A stretch of 64,000 nt of DNA, taken from Combretum micranthum. Its lineage: Eukaryota > Streptophyta > Magnoliopsida > Myrtales > Combretaceae. This document shows, piece by piece, positions 1 through 12,012 of the stretch. Positions within the stretch are counted from its first letter, which is position 1; each line of letters starts with the position of its first letter. The notes under the pieces were generated by a model. The model worked only from the letters and a program-made list of their open reading frames with translations. It had not been told where the DNA came from and did no database searches. The stretch covers positions 806,001 through 870,000 of the forward strand of contig JAMXBD010000171.1 of the NCBI GenBank assembly GCA_024138025.1, written 5' to 3'. Position numbers and translations under genes: made by a program.

Positions 1-19
1 TTAAATCTAGGTCATTTCA
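1..19 (-). repeat. Start of family A 3' LTR, cut by window edge
   Basis: On the minus strand this reads TGAAATGACCTAGAT..., the same terminus as the 5' LTR at 7495-7513, with one mismatch over 19 bases. It sits directly next to the polypurine tract, as a 3' LTR must. The remainder lies left of the window. Confidence 0.85.
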
Positions 20-33
20 TTCTTCCCTTCTTC
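20..33 (-). other. Polypurine tract of family A element
   Basis: On the minus strand this is the all-purine run GAAGAAGGGAAGAA, immediately upstream of the TG that opens the 3' LTR. A purine run here primes plus-strand DNA synthesis in LTR retrotransposons. The pol stop is only about 35 bases upstream. Confidence 0.85.
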
Positions 34-66
34 AAGAAGTTTCGTCCCGAAACTTAACTCACCTTC

Positions 67-3000
67 TTACTCAAAAAGTTCCGGATATTTCTGTCTCATT
101 ATACTCTCTACTTCCCAAACCGCTTCTCTTTCAGATTGGTTACTCCATTGGACCTTTACCATGGTATGACTTTATTCCTCAATTCTTTGTCCATTTTTCC
201 CAAAATTCTAATTGGCTTTTCCTCAGTAGTCAAATCTGGTAGTATCTCTGGTTGATTGTATCCAATATTGCATCGGAATCGGATATGCATTTTCTAAGCT
301 GAGACACATGAAAAACGTTATGAACACCTGACAAACTTGGTGGTAACGCCAATCTATAAGCTAATGGCCCGATCCGTTCCAATATTTCATATGGCCCAAT
401 GTATCTTGGATTCAATTTGCTCCTCACACCAAATCTGAAAACTCCTTTAGTCGGGGATATCTTGAGAAACACACGATCTCCAAGTTCAAACTCCAAAGGT
501 CTTCTTCTCAAATCGGCATAACTTTTATATCGTCTTGAGCAGCTTTCAATCTCTGTTTGATCATTTGAATCTTATCAACAGCTTGTTGTACCAAATCAGG
601 TCCAATCAACACTCTCTCGCCCACTTCATCCCAATGCAAAGGAGATCTACATTTTCTTCCATATAACGCTTCATACGGAGCCATCTGAATCGATGCTGAT
701 AACTATTATTGTAAGCAAATTCAACCAAAGGTAAGTGTTCATCCCAATTCTTCCAAAATCCAATGCACAAGCTCTAAGCATATCTTCAAGAATTTGAATT
801 GTCCTTTCTGATTGCCCGTCAGTTTGTGGATGAAAAGCTGTACTAAATTGTAACTTTGTTCCAAGAGCTTCATGAAGACTTTTCCAGAATCGACTGACAA
901 ATCTCGTATCTCTATGAAGTAATGGTCATTGGTATACCATGTAATCTCACTATCTCTCGAATGTAAATTGAGCCAATTTTTCAAGTGAATACCCGACTCT
1001 CAGTGGAATGAAATGTGATGATTTCGTGAGTCGATCCACAATGATCCAAATCATTTCATTCTTGGCTACTGTCTTTGGTAAAGCGTCACAAAATCCATAG
1101 TTATCTCATCCCATTTCCATTCCGGAATCTTCAATGGTTGCAATTCTCCTCCAGGCCGTTGATGCTCGATCTTCACTTGTTGACATACCAAACACTTAGA
1201 GACAAATCTTGCAATGTCCTTCTTCATTCCTTCCCACCAAAAATGTCGCTTCAAGTCTCGATACATCTTCGTGTTTCCCGGATGAATTGAATATGAGGAG
1301 GAATGTGCTTCCTTCATAATTTGGTGTCTCAAATCATAGATCTCGGGTACATAAATTCTATCCTTAAACCTGATAATACCCTTATCATCAATCTCATCTC
1401 TTTTCTCCTCTTTTACCTATCATACTTTTCAACTTCTGGCTTCCGGTTCTTCAAGTTGTCCTTGCTTGATTTGATCCAGAATCGTCGGTTGCAATGAAAA
1501 CGCTAGCATAATGTCAACATTTTCCATAGCTATCTCAATATTCATCCTTTGAAGATCTTCTTGTAATTCCCGTTGAGTAGTAACCAAAGATTCCACATTC
1601 ATCGTTTCTTTCTACTGAGCGCATCGGCTACCACATTAGCTTTTCCCGGGTGATACAAAATTTCAACATTGTAATCTTTGATTAACTCCAACCACCTTCG
1701 TTGTCGCATGTTCAATTCCTTTTGAGTGAAAATGTATTTCAAACTCTTGTGATCCGTGAATATCTTACACTTTTCACCAAACAATAATGTCTCCAAAGCT
1801 TCAATGCTAATACCAGCGGCTAACTCGAGATCATGAATTGGGTAATTCCTCTCATGGGGCTTCAATTGTCTTGAGGCATAAGCTAACTCGATTATCTTGC
1901 ATCAAAACACATCCGAGTCCTTGAAGTGAAGCATCACTATAAATCACGAACTCTTCTCCACTAACTGGTAATGCCAAAATCGGTGCAGAAACCAATCGTT
2001 CCTTCAGCTCAAGAAAACTCCGATTACAATCTTCATCCCAATCAAACTTCACATATTTTCTCGTCAACTTGTTAATGGTGAAGCGATTTTGGAAAAACCT
2101 TGTACAAATCTTCTATAATAGCTTGCTAACCCAGAAAACTTCGTACTTCCGTGACACTCGTCGGTGGTGGCCAGTCCAATACCGCTCTAATCTTCTCTGA
2201 TCAACAGATATCCCTTCCTTTGTAATGATATGTCCCAAGAATGCAACTTCTCTCAACCAAAACTTGCACTTGCTAAATTTAGCATAAAGCTTCCTCTCTC
2301 TCAATCTTTGCAATACAAGTCTCAAATGTTTCTCATGGTCTTCCACATTCTTTGAATACACCAATATATCATCAATGAAGACTATTACAAATTGATCCAA
2401 ATAATCCTTAAATACCCTATTCATCAAATCCATAAAAGCAGCAGGGGCATTTGTTAAACCGAAAGGCATAACCATAAACTCAAAATGTCCATATCTTGTT
2501 CTGAAAGCCGTCTTGGATATATCTTGTTGCTTAATCTTGAGTTGATGATATCCGGATCTCAAATCTATCTTGGAAAACAATGCAGCATCTCTCAGTTGAT
2601 CAAATAAATCATCAATTCGAGGAAGTGGATACTTGTTCTTGATTGTCACTTGATTCAATTCTCTATAGTCTATACACATCTTAGACTTCCATCTTTCTTC
2701 TTAACAAATAATACCGGAGCACCCCAAGGAGAAATACTTGGACGAATAAACCCGAGGTGTTGTAATTCTTCCAACTGACTTTTCAATTCTTTCAACTCAG
2801 CCGGAGCCATACGATATGGAGCTTTAGAAATGGGTGTATTCCGGTATCAAATCAATCCCAAAATCAATCTCCCTATCCGGTGGCAAACCGGGTAATTCAT
2901 CAGGAAAAACATCAAATTCCCTTACTACTGGCACCATATCAACTCGGAGTTCTTCACTACCCATTGTAGTTCTCATATCCTTCTCCCACAATTCCATAGA

Positions 3001-3479
3001 ATACATACTCCCGGTCTCCTTCTTTCCAACACATGAAGTAGTCTTCTACCTTCCAACTCAAAACTCACTTCCGCTTTACTACAATCTATTGTAGCTTTGT
3101 AAAGATTCAACCAATTCATTCCAAGAATAACATCAAAATCAATTAAAGGCAGAACTAACATATCTATTGGCATGCTTTCATCAGAAATCACAACATCAAC
3201 ATTCCTACATACACATGGCTCTTTGGATTGCACACCAAAAGGAGTATTCACACTCATCACTCTATCATACAACACTTCAGAAGACAAACCACACTCATTC
3301 ACAAAGCTTTCAGCAATACATGCATGAGTAGCACCAGTATCAATTAAAGTATATGCAGGATGATTTGCAATCTGTATTATACCTGCCAGTGTATCAACCG
3401 AAGGAGCTTTCTCACATTGTAAAGCAAACACTCTAGCAGCTGTCATTCCCTTTCCAAAGTTCGGTCCTTCATTCCTCGG
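67..3479 (-). pseudogene. Broken pol: protease, RT, RNase H, integrase, chromodomain
   Basis: Domains appear in order on the minus strand. Protease has its DTGA active site at 3330-3341. Reverse transcriptase has FIDD at 2368-2379 and a good core over 2113-2679. RNase H follows with a YSDAS strand and ends near 1600 in an ADALSRK motif. Integrase has the HHCC zinc finger near 1180-1300 and the [10 protein letters not shown] block near 781-838. The C-terminal part is at 230-511. A chromodomain-like tail with VKVQW and KYPELFE stops at 67. Frames change repeatedly: about 1 base is missing near 2680 before the RT core, further shifts lie around 2067-2113, 1850 and 740-1060, and one near 160 breaks the chromodomain. 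No working enzyme is expected. Integrase with chromodomain would have directed insertion into heterochromatin in the ancestor. Confidence 0.9.
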
Positions 3480-4700
3480 CTTTTCTTTACAATTTGCCAC
3501 ATGATGACCTCTTTGTTGACAATGAGCACAAAAGATGGGCTTCAATTTAGGTTCAGGACAGTCAGAAGCTTTATGACCAACTTTCCCACATGCAAAGCAA
3601 GCTCCAGGAGTCCATTTACATTGAAATGATTCATGAGGCCAAAACATATAGGGCATCGCCTATCAAATGGAATGGATGGCATAGAAGTCTTCACCACTTG
3701 TCCCGAGCTTGGTTTCTTACCCAAATATGGTCGCTTGCCTTTGTTAACATTACCAAACCTTGAATAAGGAGTGTAGGATGTCACCGATCTCTTGCCCATA
3801 AATGTAGCACGTCTATCCCTCTGAGCTTTATTTTCATTATTAATTTGTTCCACTAACTTTGCCTTGATTACTGTTTCAGACAGTGTTGACAATTGAAACT
3901 TCTTAACCTCACTCTTAATCTCCATGTTCAAGCCATCTTGAAACTTTTGAACCTTCATGCTCTCATCATTGTAACTTGTACCCAAATCGAAGCAATCTGC
4001 AATATTCTGCATGATATTCTTCAACAGTTTTATTTCCTTGCCTTAGACTCAACCAACTCGATATCATTTGTTCCCGCACTGTGGATGGAATGTATTGCAA
4101 GAAAAAGGCTTCCTTAAATCTGTTCCATGGTATCGGTCTTACATATCCTTCACTATTCAATCTCCACCAATTATATGCATCTCCCTTCAACATATATATA
4201 GCCAAATCAACTTTCTATGCTCAGGCACTTCACAAGCTGCAAACGCTTTCTTAGCTCCACTATCCAACCTTCCGTTCGAGTCGGATCCAAAACAGTTCCA
4301 TCAAAATCAGGTACCAGTCTAACAAAATCATGCAACTTGACTTGTTCATTCCGGTCTCCCATTGGTACTTGTGGTCTTCTCTCACAGTTGGTGGATGATA
4401 TTGCTGCATAAATTGTTGTTGTTGTTGATACATCATTTGTTGGTACTGCTGAACTATTGCAAACATATCTCGAAACATAGTGAGCACATTATTCGGATCT
4501 CCAGGGCATCTGAGGCATAGCTGGATATGCTGGCATTTGAGGAGGCTGTGGATTTGGTGCAGTAGAAGCCGAAGCCGGTGATGGAGTCGAAGTAGAAGCT
4601 GGAATACTAGCTGATGCAGAAGCTGAAATAGTAGACTGAGAAGGAGGTGGCATACTTTCTCTTTCCGAAGATTGTCGGTTACTCTTCGTGACCTATCCAT
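3480..4700 (-). pseudogene. Broken gag with two CCHC zinc knuckles
   Basis: The likely start is at 4700. A Pro/Ser/Ala-rich leader is followed by a Gln-rich stretch near 4400-4440. The retrotransposon gag core, with the WWR motif and the EYHAEYCRL block, lies at 3966-4205. Two nucleic-acid-binding knuckles follow: CFACGKVGHKASDC near 3555-3605 and CAHCQQRGHHVANC near 3487-3537. The reading frame shifts at least three times (between about 4260 and 4200, 4024 and 3966, and 3656 and 3542), so no intact capsid protein can be made. In the ancestor gag and pol were probably one long frame, as in most Tekay/Del elements; that is inference. Confidence 0.88.
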
Positions 4701-4892
4701 CTTTTAAACAAACATGCAACATATGTATGACATATAATAATTTTACAAGGTCAAATCAATATCAAAACAATTAATAAACCAATTAGACATTAAACATAAA
4801 ACTTAATATAAACAAGTCCTATATATGTCTAACTAACTCACCGCATCTAAGGTCAAGTCACCACTATTTAATCAAACAATTTCATAAACAAG

Positions 4893-4904
4893 GCTCTGAT
4901 ACCA
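4893..4904 (-). other. Primer-binding site, initiator tRNA-Met type
   Basis: The minus strand reads TGGTATCAGAGC, complementary to the 3' end of plant initiator methionine tRNA. Only two bases (4905-4906) separate it from the LTR end TTTACA at 4907. This fixes the inner edge of the 5' LTR. Confidence 0.95.
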
Positions 4905-4906
4905 TC

Positions 4907-7513
4907 TGTAAAGACCCGATCCTCTAAATCCCGAGACTTAGAGTACCGAATCCCCAACCACATATAACGTTTTCACATTATATGTAAGGTTGTCCTAAAA
5001 CTAACAGTTTATGAAAATTGTTTGATCAAAATCACTAACTTTGTAAAGAACTTTTAAACAAAACAAGATTGCTAACAAAAGCAATCTATACATACATTTA
5101 CATCAATAAACATCGTTTAGTGCCAATACATGACACTACAAAAATTACATGTTTTCTCAAAACATAGAATCCTAAAGGATCTTAAGGTCATTACAAAAGA
5201 AATTGGCTTAACTAACAAGCCTTCTATACATAGCTTTCCTTAGCAAAAAGTCTTCTAAAAGTCCAGGGTAACGGATCCTATTCGTCCCACTCATCCAGAA
5301 ATCTCGAAATCGGACCCATAGCCCAAGTCATCATAATACTCGTCTCCAATACCTGCAAAGCAGCAAAAGTGAGCCAGAGGCCCAGTACACAATAACCAAT
5401 GCAAAACAAGTCATCAATATGTAATGCATCATAGAACAAGTGGTTATCTTTATTACATTTTCTTCACAAATCAACAAGAGGGTATTCAAACCCCGGTCAC
5501 ACTTCGGGAATCCAGGGATCCTGAGTAACAGCAGCTGCTCAGGGGGTTGATATAAGCAGTCCGAATACTTATATCTCCTATATCTATTTCATGAAGATAA
5601 TAGCTTCATTAGGGTTTAAAAGCCGTTGCCCGACTCTACTTAAACTCAGTCCATAACATGAGCCTAGTTCACAAGTTCCCATAAACTTTGAACTAAATCA
5701 TGGTATTTCCCCCTAAGTTTAAGCAAACGTTACTCAGATACTATTCCCCCATCGGCTACCCACTTAACCAAAAGAATCGCTATTGCATCATAGCGTACCA
5801 TTGCATCATGGTAAAGTCATTGCATCATGACTTGGTTAAGCGCCTAGCTAACATGTCATTGCATCATGACAGGTTGCTGCTCCTCGGACCAGATTAAACA
5901 GCGTAATAGACATCCAATTCATTCAAATTTAAGCCGAATCAATTTAGGTCAAATTAGGAATGCCTATCCTAGCAAACATCAAACAAGTTATTGCGTACCT
6001 GAACCCGTTAGTATATAACTAGGATCTCTCGGTGATGAACTAACCAAAGAATCCTTAATGAAATAGAAATATCACAATTAATCAAGAAATTTAAATAATT
6101 GAATACAAAGTCATAAATAAGCATTTAAAGGTCCTATTATATTGCAAATCACTTAATAAACACTTAATTGCTTAAATAACAAACTTCGGAAAATTTTAGA
6201 AAAAGTTTTTTAATTTCAAAAGCACAGGGGATAGGCCGGCAACCAAAGCCGGCAGCTTTGAGCCGGTGCTCGATGCTTTGAAAATCAATACTGCCAGCGC
6301 TGGCAGTGTTCAAGGGTACGCCGTCAGCCTTTGCATCCTACGCCGGTGGCCTTGAGCCGGTATAGAATCCAAAACCAAAATTTTCAAAAACATCCAGAGA
6401 GGTCTAAGCCGTCCGCTTATCCAAACGGCTAGCTTTGACACATACGCCGGCGGCCTTGATTTCCGCTGCCAGCGTACAATATGACAGAATGAACGCCGGC
6501 TGACTTTTCCAGCGAAAGCCGGCGGCTTTCATCCAGCCTTAAGAATTTTGAATCCAATGCTGCCTCTAAGCCGGCGGCGTTAAATTCCCAGGTGCCGGCG
6601 TACGTTCTAAAAACAGGCTTAAACGAAAAATCTTAAATCCCCTGTTTTTCCACTTTGTAAAATTCTATCCTAATACACTTTAAACCTTTCTCAACTACAC
6701 TTCCAACTTCATGTATTCACTCCTATCTATATTACTCAATCCTAGCAACTCAAATCATGAAATCAACATAATTAAACACTTCAAACTCCACTTCAATCCA
6801 TTCTAAATTTCCCTACACAATTCCTCACATCCTCCCAACACTTCATATTACTTCAACCATGCATGCACAAACTCACACACTCATATAACACATTCATAAC
6901 TCATCCCAAGCATGAACAAAATTTTATCAACATTAAACTCATTCCAATGAAGAATTCATGTAATCACTTCAAAAAGAAAACAAACAAAACAACAATCATA
7001 ACTAAATCAATTTAAATACAATATATATATACCTTGTCTTAAGGATAACTTTGATTTTTAAACTTGATATTGACCTTGACTTGAGCTTGGAATGGAATTG
7101 AAAGAGGAAGAAGAAAAGAAAGAAGAAGCAAAAATTCGTATAAAGTGAGCTGCCCCCAAAAAGTAGTTCAATTAAGCATAATTAGGCATTAAACATATTC
7201 CAAAATTGCCCTTTAAAGTATATATAATTTAGGATGCATTTGGCTTTAATTTGATCCTCATTTGGGCTTAACTAAGCATGAATACTAACTTAACTATCAC
7301 CTTAATGTACAAAAGACATAACTAAAAATTTTATTACACACACACAATAATACATAAAAACAAAGATATTAATTTGACTATATACATGCAAAATAATATA
7401 TATATATATATATATTGAATACTAGCAACACACCATGCTCATTCGATTCAACAATTTAAAATAATTAAATAAACACATGAAATCCAAATAGAATTTATAT
7501 CTAGGTCATTTCA
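4907..7513 (-). repeat. Complete 5' LTR of family A (2607 bp)
   Basis: On the minus strand it begins TGAAATGACCTAG and ends GGGTCTTTACA, the usual TG...CA ends. It is unusually long for a plant LTR. It holds a (TA)n run near 7396-7415, a splice-donor-like AAG/GTATAT at 7031-7035, and a GC-rich array at 6234-6606 described separately. Related LTRs lie at 29676-32313 (plus), 43568-46163 (plus) and 49115-51915 (minus), with a truncated one at 17904. The promoter is presumably in the outer third, but I could not fix a start site. Confidence 0.93.
6234..6606 (-). repeat. GC-rich degenerate CCGGC array inside family A LTR
   Basis: About 370 bases hold many copies of a loose unit built on GCCGGCGGCTTT and its variants (AGCCGGTG, TGCCAGCG). 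They are separated by AT-richer spacers of roughly 20-50 bases. The stretch has many CpG and CHG sites while the surrounding LTR is strongly AT-rich. Equivalent arrays occur at matching places in the other family A LTRs. Its function is unknown. Confidence 0.8.
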
Positions 7514-9300
7514 GAATGCAACTACAAATGACGTCACAAAAGATGATAATGTGATTCCTTAGGTGGATAGTAAACGCCAAAATCGGGCCTCTATCACTAC
7601 TTACATGTTTGGCTATGTTCTCCATATTGCCCCAAATTAGATTAATGTTCTATTCCATCAAACCAATGGGGGTGATAAGTTGCGTAAAAATTGGGATATG
7701 ACCAATATAATCCATCGAGCATTTCACCAAGCTAGCGCTCTAATATGTTTGGTGAGCATCAATTAAAAGTGTCTAAAAACTCTTATTATTCATATTTTTT
7801 CGATAGTATATTATATATTTTATGTAAATTATTAAAGAAAATGACACTCGTGTGGTTAAAATGTTAATTTCAGGGTTAAAGGAAGATTTTGAGCTCAATG
7901 AAGACAATTAGATGAGTTAAGCAAGATTTTGTTGAAGAAATAGGAATTTGAAGATTTACATCATACATGGCTTTCAACATAAGCTGTAAAGAACACTAGT
8001 GTTGGAGGAAAAAAAATGACCAGTGAGCATTTTTTAAGTACACAAAGAGATACACAAATCATGCAGGATGCTCGTGTAGACAACAAAAAATGGGTAGGAA
8101 AAATTTTCAATGTAAGCCAACTGAAAGCCGGCTACTTAACTTCAAGGCTAGCGGCGTAAATTTCAAAGCTGTCGACATACAAGCCAGCCTACTTCCTCCA
8201 ATCGCAATTTTTCACCAGTTTTCATTCTACACGACCTCAAACATAGGCTGTGTAGGATGGTCGTGTGAAAGAAAAATTCTCTTTCCTATAAATAGCACCC
8301 TAACTGGATCATATCCAAAAATCCTTCTTCCTTTTTACGAACCCTAGAGATAAAAATAGGTTGTTGAGAGTGGAGAAACGTAAGGGCTTATTGGAGATCG
8401 CAAGAATTCATCTTTAAGAGTTGTAATCATAACTCTTTATTATTTTTCCACACTTTATCATTTTATTTCTTATTCTATGGAAAAATAGGTCTTTTTACCC
8501 TAGATCTTGAGAAACCTAACCCTAATGTAGAGATTGGATTGCTTTGTTATTAGAAGTTTATGTTTTTCTTGAATTTATTCATGTGCTTTGATTGTTCTTG
8601 ATTTAATATATATACAGTATTAGATCATTATTTGATTCTTGTTGATTTAATCGACAAATTGATTGATGAGATAGATCTAGCACGAATAGTGAAGTTTGAA
8701 TGTGACTCTAGAGATAATTGTATGAATTTTCTGCATAAAGATCTAATCTTTTTAAGGAATCATGAACTCTAATGCAATTTTGTATGCATCTAATAATGAA
8801 AGAAATTTCCATTAGACATACAGGGTTAGAGTTCAATTATCTTGAAAGAGAGATCGATGGAATTAAAAATTCTTGCAGTTCAAGAACATGAACAAAACAT
8901 TAATGAATGTTTTGTAAGGAATTGGAAATAGGGTCAGTGATGGATCAAGATTAAGGATAGTTTTGTGATCTGATATCATTAGAAACATTGAAACTCACTT
9001 TTGTTAGGGTTTAGTAATTTATTAGTTATTTAGATATATTAAGATCACTCGAATTAGATTGGCTAAATAGTAGAATTAGGATAACTGGTAGTAATTACAC
9101 GTCTTGGTGAAGCAACCATTGTGCTTACATCGATAGTACAATCGATAAGTACGCTTGCCTAAGATTAGTCACAAAGTAAGAATAAGGTTTTAATTTAATT
9201 TGATTGATTGTGATTGGAAAATCCTCCATTAGTCAATTTGACTACTTGAAGCACCTTAAACAAAAAGATTACCAATTTATAAACTAATCTATTATATGAT
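7514..9300 (+). other. Transposon debris with a promoter-like segment; no intact gene
   Basis: This is the flank into which the family A element inserted. A TATA box (TATAAATAG, 8287-8295) follows a short CCGGC-bearing stretch at 8120-8200 that resembles the LTR arrays. Downstream comes a long non-coding, leader-like sequence with AACCCTA-type motifs. The style suggests an old gypsy LTR and leader (Athila, Tat or Ogre type), but I found no LTR ends or primer site. The identity is inferred only. Confidence 0.3.
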
Positions 9301-9830
9301 TGGCTACAATACATGCCCACAAGTGAATTCAAACAACGTCTCTATTGAAGACGTCTTCCTGATGGATGCCATGGTTGATCGTGCGAGCGTTAGATGTCAG
9401 TAATTTGATGATACAACGCATTCAATGGGTGCTTGAGAGAAAGGACGTCCATCTTGCATATGGCCGTCCCATCACACTCATTCTGCAATCGTAAGAATTT
9501 GACCTTTCAAATTACACAAAAGCATAAACAAGGTCTAAATTCACGAAGGAAGACAAAACAAGAAAGTTGGGTTTTAGGTATGATCATAAAGCTAACCAAA
9601 ATAATAGAGATCAACGTAGTGCAGCACAACCGGGAGACGGAAATGAATCAAATGAACAGAGCTTTGATCTTAACTTGGATGATTTGTCCCTCACCCTTTC
9701 ATGGCATAATGAAGGAATGGGAGATGGACATGGAAAAAGACAGTGGCAGGGTCAAGCTCAGACATAATAACAACCCGGTAGCGGTCAACAATGATCTAGT
9801 GGTGGTACATATAACATGGATGACATAAAT
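9300..9830 (+). pseudogene. Fragment of a plant retrotransposon-type ORF
   Basis: Pieces in shifting frames read IEDVFLMDAMVDRAS, then LAYGRPITLILQ, FDLSNYTKA, and a tail with MGFRYDHK and an acidic FDLNLDD block. The order of a LAYGR-LITLIL block followed by a short MGFRY block is what I recall from the ORF called 'putative plant transposon protein', found in Athila-type and other plant elements. Stops and frame changes show it is dead. A continuous 131-codon frame at 9433-9828 is an out-of-phase reading of the same segment. Confidence 0.4.
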
Positions 9831-10380
9831 AAAGTTAAAGAGACCTAACCAAGGTCCAATCAAAGCATGGGGAAATACTTAAATCCATGAGTACCGAGAT
9901 GTACCAGCTCTATGAATGGATAGGTTATCAACCGATACATCCTCTACCACCACCCCCCAACCATCGTATCAGCCCCTAAGTGATGCTGATGATCAAAACG
10001 ATAAACAAGATGGCGAATTATCACATTCACATTTTTTTAAATTAAATTAATTACTTTTTTTTAGTATTAATGTAAATAATAATGTAATGGATATTACTGT
10101 TAATTGAGTTAAAAATATTTCTTCATTAATCATCTAAATTTTATTTATGTTAAATGTATAATTTAGTTTAATTAAAATGAACCCAATTGAAGGCTTGTAA
10201 ACTAGTATGCGAGGGTATGCTACACAAAGCGTGAATAAATGGGTTGGCACGTAAAAAAAAAGGCACCCGAAGCACGACATGTAAGATACGTGACACGAAT
10301 GGGCCAGGCATGTAGAAGCATGTGATATGGAAAGCACACAAAAGTTGGCACACGGACGGCACAACATGACCTATTTACCA
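9831..10380. other. Spacer without recognised gene
   Basis: A short Pro-rich coding-like scrap lies near 9900-9980, followed by AT-rich sequence. A run of G/C-richer words near 10200-10400 has no frame I recognise. The tandem UGT duplication begins at its right edge. Confidence 0.5.
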
Positions 10381-11085
10381 TGCCTAGCGGCTATGGCTCA
10401 ATCATGTTAGAGATAAGCTAATTTGGATTTCCTTTTTTTTTTTTTTTGTGTTTTATCAATATCACATCAATTTTAATCTGTATATAATTAAAATATATTC
10501 TTTGGAAAATTATTTTATCTATTTTTTTATTTGCTTATGTTTTATTATGAAGATAATGGTTGTAATTGGATGATATGGATGATATAAAAATTCACATACT
10601 TTTAAGATAAAATGATTAAAATATATATGTGCTATATATTAAAAAAACTTAATTCATATTTTTATAAAATTGTGCAAAGTAAAGGATAAATAAGTCCAAT
10701 TTTATAGAGATTTCTTTATCATTTAATTTTATATAAAGGGTATATGTACTTATACTTTTATTTTTTCTAGTACTTTTTTCTTGATAAACCGCTTAAGTCG
10801 ATATCGAAAATTGCCAAATGAGAAAAAAGATAAAAGATTAACTATACGAACCCCTATATTGCAATCGATGGACCTACGTTAACCTAAGTTGTCTCAAACT
10901 TTGATTAGCAAAGTTGTGTTGCTTTAAATAGTGAGTGTAAATATAAATTTAATGAACTTGAGTATTATATTAGTAATTCATAGATTTATGTATGACGTGA
11001 CATATATGATTGTGTACATGAGTTGTCATTATATAATAGATTTCGCGACTCATTATTTGAAAATTTATTTTTGACAATAAGTTTT

Positions 11086-11379
11086 GGGATAAATTACACT
11101 AGAATGTCATAATACTTTAAGATAAGTTTATTTGATGTTACAATATTTCAAATGGTTAAAAAGATATTACAACGTTTAGAGAAGTAAGTCAATTGAGGTC
11201 ATCATTAACACGTGTCAACAGGAGAAATATTTAAAATTAAAACATAGTAGATTTAGCACGTTATGACATGTGCGAATAGCGATCTCAGTTGAATCACTTC
11301 TCTAAATATTGTGACATTTTTTAACCATTCAAAATATTATGATCTAAAATAGATTTACTCTCTAAATGTTATAACCTCT
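11086..11379. mobile_element. Foldback/MULE-like MITE with arms of about 115 bp
   Basis: The left arm from TAAATTACACTAGAATG is matched in reverse by the right arm ending near ATAACCTCTCC. Both arms hold the block AATGGTTAAAAA followed by a short spacer and TTTAGAGAAG. The paralogous site in copy 2 (about 20028-20045) lacks the element, so it is an insertion. It belongs to the same arm family as 26959-28213 and 62912-63289. No clear target duplication was seen. Confidence 0.65.
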
Positions 11380-11469
11380 CCAACTTAATGAATTAGGATT
11401 GGTCTTTTACTACGGTGATAAGTTAAGGTTAGTTAATCTGATCAAATTGATATGTAAATCGATTTGTAG

Positions 11470-11680
11470 TTTGGTCATTTTGGCATCATATTTTTATCAT
11501 TTTCATACAGATATTTGTCAAGAAATAGATATTGATAAAAACTGATAGTTTTACCCATAAATAGACCAAATAGATACGATATAGATACGATATAAATATA
11601 ATACAAATAAGTTATAGATGCAGATGTGATATAGATAAATACAAATAAAATTTCGATAATCCAAACATGAATTGATTTAC
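11470..11680. repeat. AT-rich MITE-like repeat
   Basis: It holds AAGAAATAGATATTGATAAAAA and repeated AATAGATACGATATAGAT words. Related sequence lies at 22880-23095, and a weaker match at 20890-21020. The corresponding place in copy 2 (near 20118-20130) lacks it, which supports an insertion. Ends were not resolved. Confidence 0.4.
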
Positions 11681-12012
11681 AATAGACATTATTTGTTAAG
11701 TTCTCTTCATAATAAGAATTTTTTTTTTTTCAAAAATTACTAATGTTCCATTAAATTAATTGGTGTTAGATGTTTAAAAGGTTATTAATGATTTATATGA
11801 AAGTTATTTTGTCAATTTTAGGATTAAGGAAAAATTATTTTTAATAAAAAATTATAAAAATACTATTGGATAAAAAATGATCCAAAAAAAATAAGTAAAT
11901 TAAACTTGATCGAGCAAGTTTAAATTACAAAATTTACATAGAGACAAGTCGAATATAACATTCAAATAGAATAAATTTATTAAACTTATTGAGATGAGCT
12001 TAATATAAAGAG

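Larger units (their letters stand above)
1..7513 (-). mobile_element. Ty3/gypsy chromovirus (Tekay/Del-like), family A, decayed, nearly full length
   Basis: Reading the minus strand from 7513 down to 1, this is a 5' LTR (4907-7513), a primer-binding site, broken gag, broken pol, a polypurine tract and the first 19 bases of the 3' LTR. Domain order is gag, two CCHC knuckles, aspartic protease, reverse transcriptase, RNase H, integrase, C-terminal chromodomain. This is the Ty3/gypsy order, and the chromodomain places it among chromoviruses. The long LTR and the purine-rich stretch right after the pol stop are typical of the Tekay/Del clade, which is a judgement from memory of the clade. Several frameshifts break gag-pol, so it is not autonomous. 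The far target-site copy lies outside the window. The base next to the LTR end at 7514 begins GAATG, one half of the expected 5-bp duplication. Confidence 0.93.

Noticed and set aside
6234..6606. Array considered as CRISPR or satellite
   Set aside because: Units are degenerate, spacers are irregular and it sits in the LTR of a plant retrotransposon.
9433..9828. 131-codon open frame
   Set aside because: No protein-like features; the other frames of the same stretch carry the recognisable retrotransposon blocks.
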